34,876 bases of DNA from positions 1 to 34,876 of the forward strand of contig MU400824.1 in NCBI GenBank assembly GCA_022578965.1, read 5' to 3'. Below the pieces are notes generated by a model. That model was not told the origin of the DNA, did not search any database, and saw nothing but the letters and a program-made list of their open reading frames with translations. This DNA is from Xylaria sp. FL1777. Taxonomy: Eukaryota > Ascomycota > Sordariomycetes > Xylariales > Xylariaceae. Made by a program: the position numbers and the translations under genes. This document shows, piece by piece, positions 22,968-31,970 of this stretch (position 1 is its first letter; each line of letters starts with the position of its first letter).

Positions 22968-23315
22968 ATGCCAAACGAGCCTTCTGGGTATCGAATACCA
23001 CCGCCTTCATATCAAGAAAAGGCCAGTCGCGCGAGAATTCAGCCGCAGAGCAGCAATGATATGTACCGGAACTCCATCACGATCTATGGATCTGAAAACA
23101 ATTTTGACCAGCGTGGGGAATGGAACCGTGCAACGGCTCAAGGTTCTAAAAATCGTGTCAGACAGAATTCTTCGGGCACTTCTCCATGGATTCGCACTGG
23201 TATTGTTGTTGTGGTTGTATCAGGTGTGATACTCGCCTGGATTCCCTTATTGTTAGTCAGAATCCAGCGGGCTTGGGAAGGGCTTCAACGTACTATTCAT
23301 TATCGCTTCAAGTAG
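22968..23315 (+). CDS. Small single-pass membrane protein with PPxY motif and two amyloid-type repeats
   Basis: This single-exon ORF encodes 115 residues from the first ATG (22968). Residues 11-15 are PPPSY, a PPxY-type site that WW-domain proteins such as Rsp5/Nedd4 ligases can bind. Residues 39-68 form two 18-residue repeats (IYGSENNFDQRGEWNRAT, then AQGSKNRVRQNS) with G3, N6, Q10, G12 and N15 in unit 1, the same register as in the two neighbours. Residues about 78-97 (GIVVVVVSGVILAWIPLLLV) are a membrane helix. A basic amphipathic tail follows and ends YRFK. There is no signal peptide, so it is probably tail-anchored, with the repeats in the cytosol. I know no named family with this layout. 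The stop lies 4 bp from the stop of the convergent gene at 23320. Confidence 0.7.
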   Translation: MPNEPSGYRIPPPSYQEKASRARIQPQSSNDMYRNSITIYGSENNFDQRGEWNRATAQGSKNRVRQNSSGTSPWIRTGIVVVVVSGVILAWIPLLLVRIQRAWEGLQRTIHYRFK

Positions 23316-23319
23316 CTAA

Positions 23320-23796
23320 TTATCGCCTGACCCCAGGCATGAGCTTCTCGATGTGATCCTTTAGCCAATGTTTAAAAACTGTCAGAGGGCTTTTAAATAA
23401 CCCGGAATTGTGATTAGAAATGCGTTCTCCTGACATCTCTGCTGATGTTTGCAAATCTCTACCAGCAACCTCCACTTCGGTGTTATTAAAGTGAGCCTTG
23501 TGTTTATTAATGTCCCCACATTGTATTGTGTAGTTTTCCTTTCCTACTATGTCGCTAAGGTTTCCGGTCCCTTTCTGCCCTGTTACATTATCGTCGTGAA
23601 CCGTTGTGCTACACTGATCTTTGCCGTCCTGGACAGTGGAGTTGGAATCCCCATCAATTCGCTGTTTATTTAAGCTCCCTAGTTGACTCGCAAGGTTTCC
23701 ATTCCCAGTTGTCTCGCTCAAGTGGCCCTGTCCCTTTTGAGAGATACTATTTCCATCTCCACTGATGTGGGAGGTGTTCCAAGGAGGTGACGCCAT
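23320..23796 (-). CDS. Protein of five tandem 18-residue amyloid-type repeats with amphipathic C-terminus
   Basis: This single-exon ORF encodes 158 residues from ATG 23796. Residues 11-100 are five contiguous 18-residue units starting at 11, 29, 47, 65 and 83. Asn at position 6, Gln at 10 and Gly at 12 are invariant, Gly at 3 is present in four of five, and Asn at 15 in three of five. Unit 2 is TTGNGNLASQLGSLNKQR. A sixth, degenerate unit starts at 101. Such N-x3-Q-x-G-x2-N periodicity resembles curlin repeats and the G-x-Q-x-G core of fungal PP/RHIM-like motifs, and suggests a beta-solenoid with one coil per unit. The C-terminus (SPLTVFKHWLKDHIEKLMPGVRR region) is an amphipathic basic helix that could bind membranes. 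Function is inferred from architecture and neighbours only. Confidence 0.7.
   Translation of the reverse strand: MASPPWNTSHISGDGNSISQKGQGHLSETTGNGNLASQLGSLNKQRIDGDSNSTVQDGKDQCSTTVHDDNVTGQKGTGNLSDIVGKENYTIQCGDINKHKAHFNNTEVEVAGRDLQTSAEMSGERISNHNSGLFKSPLTVFKHWLKDHIEKLMPGVRR
23497..23766 (-). repeat. Five perfect-length 18-residue repeats
   Basis: Five units of 54 nt follow one another without gaps. DNA identity between units is low while the protein register (G3, N6, Q10, G12, N15) is kept. This indicates old duplication under structural constraint rather than a recent microsatellite expansion. Confidence 0.85.
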
Positions 23797-24925
23797 GTTA
23801 TGGTAATCGCTTTTTGATGATAAGGATGAAGCGAAGGGAATTTATAGGGTAAGACACTATCATAATATGACAAATAATAGTATTAAAGAAGAGTCAATCA
23901 CTTTCGGTGTGTAGCCTAGATTTCAGTACAGCTGTTTGTTCTCGCAGGGTGTTTCCCACTTAGGTACACAGTCAACGATATCATAGAACTCATGAGATTC
24001 GTATACCTTTCCTAGAAACGACCATTCTTACCGTATATTTCAACCATATCGCCCGCTCAATTACGCTACTCAAGGCTGTTGCCATATGTGACAAATAATA
24101 TTTATTACTGCTCGAGCCTTGCTGTCGCACATAGTATGCGTGTGCTCTAGGGTAGAATGCCGAGTGCCAGGCTGCCAGATAATAGGTAAGGCAGGCTGCC
24201 CAGGCTTCCAAGGACAATAAATCTAGAACAGCTTGGGGAGGTGATCGGCAAGGAGAGATCCCTGCTCAGCGTATGCGAATCATACCCAATACATCGTCCC
24301 GGCCAGATATCCAAGCAGATATTCCCAGACAGTTTACATCAAGCGGGCTGTTTCCTACTCTTACAAGATCTTATCTTGGCTAATTAATATGTGTTAAATG
24401 CATGATAAGGAGGTGAATTTTTTCATGTTCATAATTATCTCTCTTGATCCACGTATACGTTGTATCGCGTTTTGCTAGACCTTTCTATGCATATTAAAGT
24501 GCATGTTGAAGCAGTCATCCTGCAGGAAGTAGGACATACTATGATGGGCTTTCCATACTCGGTTAACTAACTTTCGGTGAGTCCTTTGTGGTAGCATTAT
24601 GAGATGATACATCAGATAAATCCCTGCTCAGTTAATATATCGTAGGGAGGGAAGGTGCCGCCGTGGCGGTGGCGCACCAAAGGGACATTTCCGAAGTAGG
24701 GATCGGTTACATTCGGGGTAGCCGTAGCGACCAACATCTTGCATGCTTCGCCTGTCTTATGTTGCCTCTCCGAATAGGACCAGGCACTATAAGCTAACAA
24801 TTCCAGTAAGGTCTTTCTGTCTCTTGACCACCCATGCTTCATCTAATATGCCTTGCCTATTGTTTCTCCATGTTAGAACTGCGTCACACGGCACGAAATC
24901 AACGTTATCACACCTACTATGGATA
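23797..24925. other. Gene-poor region
   Basis: The promoter of the five-repeat gene should lie just right of 23796. Beyond it only short ORFs of 75-81 codons occur, without motifs. A minus-strand open stretch at 24842-24612 and fragments up to 24955 read like pieces of an old coding region broken by stops, but I cannot assign them. Confidence 0.4.
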
Positions 24926-25202
24926 CTAGTCTATGTCCTCAGAGTAGCAGCGGCTGTGATGAAGAAACTCCGCCGAACCCTGGCATAAGGCATCCAGTTC
25001 TACAACAGTCACTGACTTGGCCAAACATGAATCATCGGTACCAAGATGACGTTGCATCTTACGGCCAGCATCCCAGGCAGCTTCACTCCAATAGAAATCC
25101 TCCATCTCCAACCACGTTTATTGCTGTTGCTTTCGTAGCGAGATGTAGGCTGAGGGCGAGACCAAGAGCAGCTGCCCAGGAGTCGCCACAATCGACAAAC
25201 TC
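24926..25202 (-). pseudogene. Possible relic of a ThDP-dependent enzyme C-terminal domain
   Basis: One minus-strand frame (25202-25096) reads EFVDCGDSWAAALGLALSLH and then NVVGDGGF, resembling the Gly-Asp-Gly start of the thiamine-diphosphate binding motif and the preceding helix of acetolactate-synthase or decarboxylase-like enzymes. The frame then stops, and the adjacent frame (25111-24926) continues with FYWSEAAW. If real, this is a fragment with a frameshift. The evidence is thin and rests on one motif. Confidence 0.25.
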
Positions 25203-25893
25203 CCTTTGTCTGCTTGTCGCAGTCCTCTATAGCCTCGGCGCTGTAGAGCTTAAACGATCCATCTACTGTGATCCCAATATTACGAGTCAATCGGAACGAG
25301 GATGGGTCATCAATGTGTACATACGACAGGAAGTGGGCTTGGTCGGCGTCCTACTCCTCCTTGTCTTTCTTAAACGATATTACCCAAGAATAACAGTGAT
25401 CAATACTATCAGCCTTTCAGGAAACCATATGTCGTGTACCAAAGAGGGTAGTAGAATTTATTCAAGTTACCTTGTCGACCTGAGAATTATATATAAGCTT
25501 GTTCTCGCTGTGGGGAAACTACTTAAGGTAATTATATTAGTTAAGACTTCTATTGCTGCGCCATACCTATATACACGACTACTACTTTGTTTATCACCTT
25601 TTGCCTCTAGCACCGTTCTAACACTTGCTCGACTGTATAGAGAAGCCAATACGCTCGGCTGATAGAAACGCGAACTTTCCTCCAACATCCTACATTCTTC
25701 ATGCTGAAGAATTGCGATGCAGGGCCATTAGGGCTAATTCTTGCATCCACTATGTCAAACGTTCATTTTAGTTCTATACAGATCTAACCTCCTCATGGTA
25801 TCTTAGTGCAAATAGAACTCGTTCTCTCCTCAGATTTATTATGAATTAAATCATCGCTTACTGAAGTGGACTATAGTAGTTTACATACTCATT

Positions 25894-25916
25894 ATGACTA
25901 AGCATTGCTTAGTCAT
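25894..25916. repeat. Perfect 11-bp inverted repeat (hairpin)
   Basis: ATGACTAAGCA, a single T, then TGCTTAGTCAT. The arms are perfectly complementary. It contains TGACTAA in both orientations, an AP-1/Gcn4-like half site. It could be a chance palindrome, a regulatory site or a mobile-element end. Confidence 0.6.
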
Positions 25917-26037
25917 GAAGGCAAACAAGGGGTGAAACTGCTATTTTTCGAAGGAGGACTAAACAAGGACACAGAGATATAGAGTTTAGTTTTAATTAAT
26001 TGCGTTTGTTTAAATCACCTTATAAAAATCAATTTGC

Positions 26038-26077
26038 CGTACTAAGGTGTGTAAAATACGGTTTATCTCTTAGTACG
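26038..26077. repeat. Inverted repeat CGTACTAAG / CTTAGTACG
   Basis: Nine-base arms at 26038-26046 and 26069-26077 are perfectly complementary and separated by 22 bases. It lies 120 bp from the 25894 hairpin, in AT-rich sequence. Confidence 0.6.
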
Positions 26078-26775
26078 TGAAGTATAAGACCAGCTTTAAC
26101 AGTTATGCTACTTCATTTCATTACTCACTTTATTATAGTTTAATGGCTTGAAGAAATAAAATATGCTTGTTCCTTGCCCCATTATCCCCTTGTCACTACG
26201 AATGCAGGTGATTCAAATGAATTTTGGTTAGTATTGTTGCTACACAAAAGCATCTGTGCACAACGAGCATCTAGTGAGGTATTTGGACATCTTTGCACAT
26301 TAAAACCCCTTTTTTTCAAGAGATACTATGAGAAAACTCGACTTATTCCGGTTGTGATGCTGCTCGTTCATCTCATATGGCCTCGGTAGGCATGCATCGC
26401 CCGCTTACCTAAAACTACTAATATGCCTTGTCGTCTTTCTATAAAGTATAGGCCTTTAGAGCCTTGAGTTATCTTAAAAGAAATCCTACGGGCTATATTG
26501 CTCTACTTGTTTCTGGGCCTGAAATGCCTTGTATACAATCTTCACTTAAACTACTGCACGCTCTAGTTTATACTGCTGGGAATCTGTAGTTAAGACGCGC
26601 TTATGCACGGGCTCCCGTGAATTTGAGTTTGGACTGCTAGGAAAGCCTATCAAACCACTGGCAGGGTTTACCATATTCAGTACAGCGGCGAAGTCTATCT
26701 GCATCTCATCGTCTCTTTTATGCTGCGCGTGTCGTTGGAATCCACTAATTCTCAGAGACATTGAAGAAGATTTCA

Positions 26776-27565
26776 TCAGCCCTTCTTGGTCAGTCCGAGC
26801 GCTTGCGGAGATCTGAACTCCTGCTGGACGGTGGGCAGGGGTCTGATGCCGCGGCCCATCGCACGCAGGTCCGCCGACCACTTCTTAAACTCCTCTACCC
26901 CGGCACGTTGGCGTGCTTCTTTTGCAACCGGGTCTTCTAGGGACCAATAATCAATCATGTCTCCGATGTCGTGCACCAACCCGTAATAGAAGGGGATATT
27001 CGTAGTGCCATAAGGCAGCAAGTACGCAAACTCGAAGTCGACCGCAACAACGTGATCCGCGATAACAGGATTGCTTGCCCAAATGAATTTATGCAATTTG
27101 CCATCACCTTGGACGACCCCGTACATGCTAGGCGCATCGAACATCTCTTTGAGGGCTGATGCAAGTCGCGGATTGGGGATATTGTCACTCTTGACAGTCG
27201 GTAACTTTATGTGTTCGCCAGATGCTTGCAGCACTGTGGGATTCACAAGCGCGTCAAGATCGAGCTGATGAAGGGGTGTGCCATTGACGTAATTATTCCA
27301 GAAGAAGGGTCGGTTTAGCATTGTTGCCGATTGCTGTACCGAAGCAACGCGGGGCGTAGTTCCCCTGAAGGCATCGCAGTCGCGTGTATATGCTAACCTC
27401 GTTGTGGAAGTCGTCAAGCCTCGTCGGATTCATCTCTTTTGGCATGATGACAGAAGGAAGAAGCGACTCTGGGACCAGCCTCCATAGTGCAGTGTGGATA
27501 GGAGCAGGAAGCCAGAGTAGAAGCCAGCTTTGGACTGGCGAGGACGGAATTTCTACTCGATACAC
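26776..27565 (-). pseudogene. Kinase-like (aminoglycoside-phosphotransferase fold) gene broken by a 4-bp insertion
   Basis: The N-lobe frame (27565-27293) reads LLLWLPAPIHTALWRL, VIMPKEMNPTRL, EVSIYTRLRCLQGNYAPRCFG and KPTLLLE, typical of fungal kinase-like proteins. The C-lobe frame (to 26776) continues with YVNGTPLHQLD, YGVVQGDGKLHKFIW and VVAVDFEFAYL. The halves join perfectly if TAAT at 27292-27295 is removed, since the family reads ..LLLE-YV-GTPLH. The catalytic loop keeps Asp in QGDGKLHK but has Gln for the usual His and Lys for the usual Asn. No start ATG is visible upstream and an in-frame TGA lies just left of the conserved N-terminus. It is non-functional as it stands. Confidence 0.75.
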
Positions 27566-28447
27566 GTTTCAGTTCGCGATCTGGTGAGCGCGTGGCTTGA
27601 TGGTACGTATCCTGAAGCGCATTTTCTAATCGAGAACGTTAGCTATCATATTATGCGACGCCAGGAAGAGAACACCTGTTAGCTTGAATAACGGTGTCTC
27701 CATCTTGGCCGTGTCCAGTCATCATACTTAATAGTCTTGAGATTGTTTAAAGCCGGGCGGGAAAACTGGGCACTACCTAGGTGTGTTGTGTGTGATTAGC
27801 CGAGACTCAGTCGTTGCGCAACCCCACTACTATAGGACAAACGTGAAGACCAATTTAGTAATGTATCTGGATTGCAATCCTGAAGTCATCATAATGAGAC
27901 ATATAGCTAACTAGGTATAGGAGACCGTAGAGGTTAATCTACTTTACTTTAACGCTATCCGCCTTGCTCTAAAGGGGTTCTGTTGTCTGGTTAAGCGGAT
28001 ATACCATTTTAGACAGGAGTAGTCGGTCCAGTTCATCTTCTATGCCTAACACATCTTAAATCCCGTCGAAGTCGGCGAAATGGAATCATAGTAAGATAAT
28101 CTCTAGATAGCTAGAAGCCTATGGTCTTTATGAAGTGCTGCAAGAACTCCATCTAGGAGATAATAAAAACTAGCAAAAGGAACAGCAAGCTAATTCAAGA
28201 TATCACAGAGAGGCAAAGCTATAGTAAAAGAGGTATAATGTTGCGATTAGTAATTTTAATTACGTCTAACATAGCATTAAATGTTTCGCGTTATTGTTAT
28301 TATACCCCCTCCTTAGTTGGCTGAGCAGGTACTAGAGCTAAAACACTAATTAAAGGGATAACATTAACGAACTATTGGCTTGTCTCCTCCCTCTCATGCA
28401 AGCGATCGGGAACTACAGCCTGTAGAATATACGAGCACGAGAGAACC
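27566..28447. other. Intergenic region
   Basis: About 880 bp without an ORF worth calling. 28240-28360 is moderately AT-rich. It should contain the promoter of the + strand gene that follows. No repeat or RNA gene is recognised. Confidence 0.45.
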
Positions 28448-30445
28448 ATGGGCTACTCTGAGACAAACAATGTAACCCTCCTTCTCAGTTCAAAACCTAT
28501 CCATTTGCAGGTAGTGTTTCCCATGCCCATCTCTGATTCTTGTTCTAGCAACGTTCCCTTTCTATTTCGAAAATTCATTGATACTGTCAAGCCCTCACCA
28601 TATAACATCACACCTCCAGAGAGCCCTGTTCTCGATCTCTACCATCGCTGCAGCAGGCCTCTCAACAGCCGTCTCGCCTACAACACCAGTCTCAAGTCGA
28701 GTTTCTTGCCTGGGGCGTAGCAAGGCGCCCGCTCCGATTCCCAGCCCACGATCCCTCTCAAAACCAAGAGCTCACGCATCTTCCCCAGAATCACACTCGA
28801 GAAGAGTAGCAGGGCGTTCACAGGATAGCTTAACCTCGCAATTGTCCAACGATTCAGATCCGGGTGAGTGGTCCGATGTCAGCTCACTGGAGCAGCAAGA
28901 TGTCCAAATGATCCTTCGTCGGCCTGGGCTCAGATATTCGTAATCATCACTTGGAAGTCAACCCTGAGAATTCTGAGGAGGGCTTATCTGCACCTCCGCC
29001 AAGTAACAGCAACGTGGCATCCAGCTCTAACCGCGAGGGCATTTCGGCCCGGAAGTTCAGCCAGAAGACGAAGAGGAAGAAGCGAGAGGCACGGGAGAAA
29101 CGAAAGAGAGAAAAACCGCAACGAGTGGCTCGCGCTAAAGCGCTGATCAAAGCCTTCAGTGATAACAAGTCCTTGGACAAATTCACTAGCGATATCGACA
29201 TCCAGGAAGACATAGTTGCAGTGGACTTGTATTTGGATGAATATAGGGATTTACTTCGGGAAATAGAAGAGGACAGTGACCTCGATAGCTACTTCCACTC
29301 CAAACTGAAGTGCGTTCCAGACATATAGGGAGAAACATAACATGGTGGTCGAGCTGACAGGAAATTTCTAGGTACGAGTACGCAAGTAGGAAAGGAGCCA
29401 AGCAGTTCGCTATTCGTATGCCCGGCCCTGTCCACGCGAACTTGGCAGGAGCAATAAGTTCGGCTGTCACGGAATGGTCTGCGTTGGTTCGAAATGGGAC
29501 GTCTAGGTGTGGGACCGGGGAATGTGCTGGACGAAATATGAACTGCTCACATATGAATACAAGGTCAATAGCTGGGATGATACAATACGTTGCTGGAAAG
29601 AATGTACAATACGGGGATAAGACGGAGAGTGACACAAATGTTCCAGATGGCTCGTTTGAGTTAACAGGCCTCGAGGACTCGCGGCACAGAGGTCTTGTCA
29701 TAGAAGTTGGCTGGACTCAAGAAAGTTGGGAGTTGAGGCAGAAGTGTCAGGGATACATCGAAAAGTCCAAAGGTCTTGTCCGGACTGTGGTTGGGATTGA
29801 CCTTCATGAACTATATCAGTGTTATAAGACAGTAATTGGGAGGGTTGGGAAAGTCACTGCTCGCGAAAAGAAGGCTACAGGGCTAAAAAGAATCCATGAG
29901 ATGGCCACGGAAACCTTGGAACAAGGAGCTACCGGGAAGATCTCTGTGTGGCATTCCCAGTGGGATGAGGCGACCGGCACAGCGAAGGCGAAAATTGCTT
30001 TTTCCAACCACGTATGTGAAGAGCCCCCATTGTCTAGGTTTCATAACATCGCTAAAACATACACCAGAAGTTTCGAGATAAGGATGGGAAGCCAATCGGT
30101 AAGGTGGCTTTGTGCCTTTCACTACAGGCTTTTATTTCCGAACGCACTGAAGACCAGTTTCCATCCTCGCATAATCCGAGGTGTGCCATCAGCGCAGAGT
30201 ACCTATGCTCTCGTCTCGATGATGGACTCAAGGAGATCTTCACATATGTCCCACAAAGCCCGAGAGATAAAACACATGCCTCCACTCAGAATGATTTGAG
30301 CCGAGGTTTGATGTTTAGGCTTGTTCAAGACGAGGGCGAGCCATCTGAACCTCCCTCATTCCTGCCTGGTCCCCCTACCACTCAAGACAACGCAGCTCCC
30401 CGTGTAAGAAGGTCCCTCAGAATAATGGCACAACCCGACCAATGA
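28448..30445 (+). CDS. Uma2-like / PD-(D/E)XK-fold fungal protein, 5' end uncertain
   Basis: Well-supported exons are (to) 29309, 29372-30011 and 30068-30445. The introns 29310-29371 (GTGCGT..CTAG) and 30012-30067 (GTATGT..CCAG) keep frame and restore conserved sequence such as FRDKDGKPIGKVALCLSLQ. Upstream, an intron 28864-28933 (GTGAGT..CTCAG) joins the frame ending ..SNDSDP to ..RNHHLEVNPE in frame. The true start may be ATG 28448 or lie between it and 28600. The N-terminus is Ser/Pro-rich; then a Lys/Arg-rich helix (KTKRKKREAREKRKREK), IRMPGPVHANLAGA, VPDGSFEL, and GLVIEVGWTQESWELRQKC followed by RTVVGIDL. PD in VPDGSF and Glu in VIEVGW are spaced as in Uma2-type restriction-endonuclease folds. 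The role is unknown; family members are common in dispensable fungal regions. Confidence 0.65.
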
Positions 30446-31970
30446 AGATTTTCTCTGAAGATCTGGTATGCTAAGAAGAGGACGAATTAAGGACGAATTT
30501 AGAAGGACGTTCTTTGCTTCTGGGGTCTTTCTTTAATAATCCAGACTATGTTAGCGCTGCTGGTATAAGGGTAAAATAGGATACTTGTTGATGGCACACA
30601 AGGAGAAACACAAGGAGAAAACAAAGACGTAGCAATGATTGTGAGCCGCATCGGTAACCAGGAAGAAAATTCAGAAATCTCCATGGCGGAGCGAGTGCTC
30701 ATGACAATTTAGCAGCGCATTATGCACCGCGTGAATCATAATTCAATAAGGAATGTAATGGTATTTTTTTCGATGTTATGAGAACATTATCGGCCGAGTT
30801 ATTAAAAACTACACTAAAATAATCCTTGCAACCCGGTTTTTTTGAAGGTGCACGCTGCAATTATGTCTTTTTTTAATAAAAAAAAAAAAAAAAGCAAAAA
30901 TACAACTGCATATATCACTTATATCTGACAGCTTCACTTTGCTTTACAGGACCTCGGTTATTGTTGTTGATAACCAGGCTGCTAAGAACAGCTACTGCGC
31001 TAACCTCCGCTAGGCCGCCGTTGCTCGTTGCTTTGGCTATTTGCCACTCCTAAGCCTAACCCCCGAGTTTAAGCCCCGTAGCGCTAAAGCCAAGAAGGCC
31101 GCCCAGTTAAAAAAAGAGTCGGCGTGATGATTATAGGACAAAAGAGGTCCCGGCAAAGCAATGGGATTTGGAGGCTAAGCCAGGTCAACTGGCGGAATAA
31201 GGCAGGCATCCATTTTGCCTCGTTGCCGACTAGTAGTAGTCAAAATCACCAAAGAAGCAAACAGAAGAAAAAAGATTCAAGACTGCATACCATGAGGCCC
31301 TCTGCTTCATCATCGTCTCGCGTGGGCGTTTGTTATGACAGTTCTACAGGCGCATACTCGACATGAGAAATGAAACCAATCTTGATACGACCGATTCAAT
31401 AGTGACAACTTTGACATGATCAGTCCAGTAGCGACTGCGATGACGCTCATGCAAGGCCGCAGCCGCCACAACCCAATAGAACGGGTGGTTTCATTGCCGA
31501 TGGGGTCGAGTCATCCAAACCGGCACGATGTTGTAGACGAGCCTCGGGACAGTCAAAAGACCAGATGAAGATGGGAGCTGATGGCGTTGAACAACTGGCT
31601 AGCTTCTAACATGTGCCGACGGATATAAAGTATCTGTAATGAACGGATCGTATTTTGGCACAGTAAAACGGTGACCTACTGCTTTCAGACATCGCCGATC
31701 TTTAAACACAGTCGACCTGTAGGAAGGGAAAAGCTCTAGTTGAGGCTACCGTGAAACAAACAGCCGAAGCACTAATCATAGAGACCTCCTTCACTTAACA
31801 ACGAAAACATGACATCATTCTTACAGAAATTCGTTTTCGCCCATGGTTGGCTATCATGCTCATGATTGAGTAAACCCCTGCCAACCGTCCGCTAACACCC
31901 CCGGGGTTCTCTTGGGCCTCGTGAAGCATTGCTACACTCACCCTCCGCCCACGCCTCAGTGTCCAACACC
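30446..31970. other. Long gene-poor region
   Basis: About 1.5 kb with homopolymer runs at 30865-30895 and short ORFs only. One coding-looking relic is listed separately at 30951-31127. The stretch 31128-31970 shows nothing I can support. Confidence 0.45.
30951..31127 (+). pseudogene. Short coding-like relic with internal stop
   Basis: A + strand frame reads VIVVDNQAAKNSYCANLR, a TAG at 31011-31013, then AAVARCFGYLPLLSLTPEF and a Lys/Ala-rich end (SAKAKKAAQLKKES) before TGA. A TTTACAG just upstream resembles a 3' splice site. The composition is protein-like and may be the tail of a transposon protein, but I do not recognise the family. Confidence 0.25.

Larger units (their letters stand above)
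25203..26775. other. Gene-poor, partly AT-rich region with hairpins
   Basis: I find no supportable gene here. A 247-codon + strand frame (24919-25662) crosses the left part but has no recognisable domain and overlaps the relic above on the other strand. The stretch 25850-26160 is AT-richer and holds two perfect inverted repeats (25894-25916 and 26038-26077), so it may be a small non-autonomous transposon remnant. Confidence 0.4.

Noticed and set aside
24919..25662. 247-codon + strand open frame
   Set aside because: It is long for chance, but it has no recognisable domain, an odd composition (Arg/Ala run, then scattered hydrophobics) and no splice or start context. It also overlaps a protein-like minus-strand relic that could suppress stops on the opposite strand.
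29186..29701. 171-codon minus-strand ORF
   Set aside because: It is the shadow of the well-supported + strand Uma2-like exons, which show splice sites and conserved motifs.
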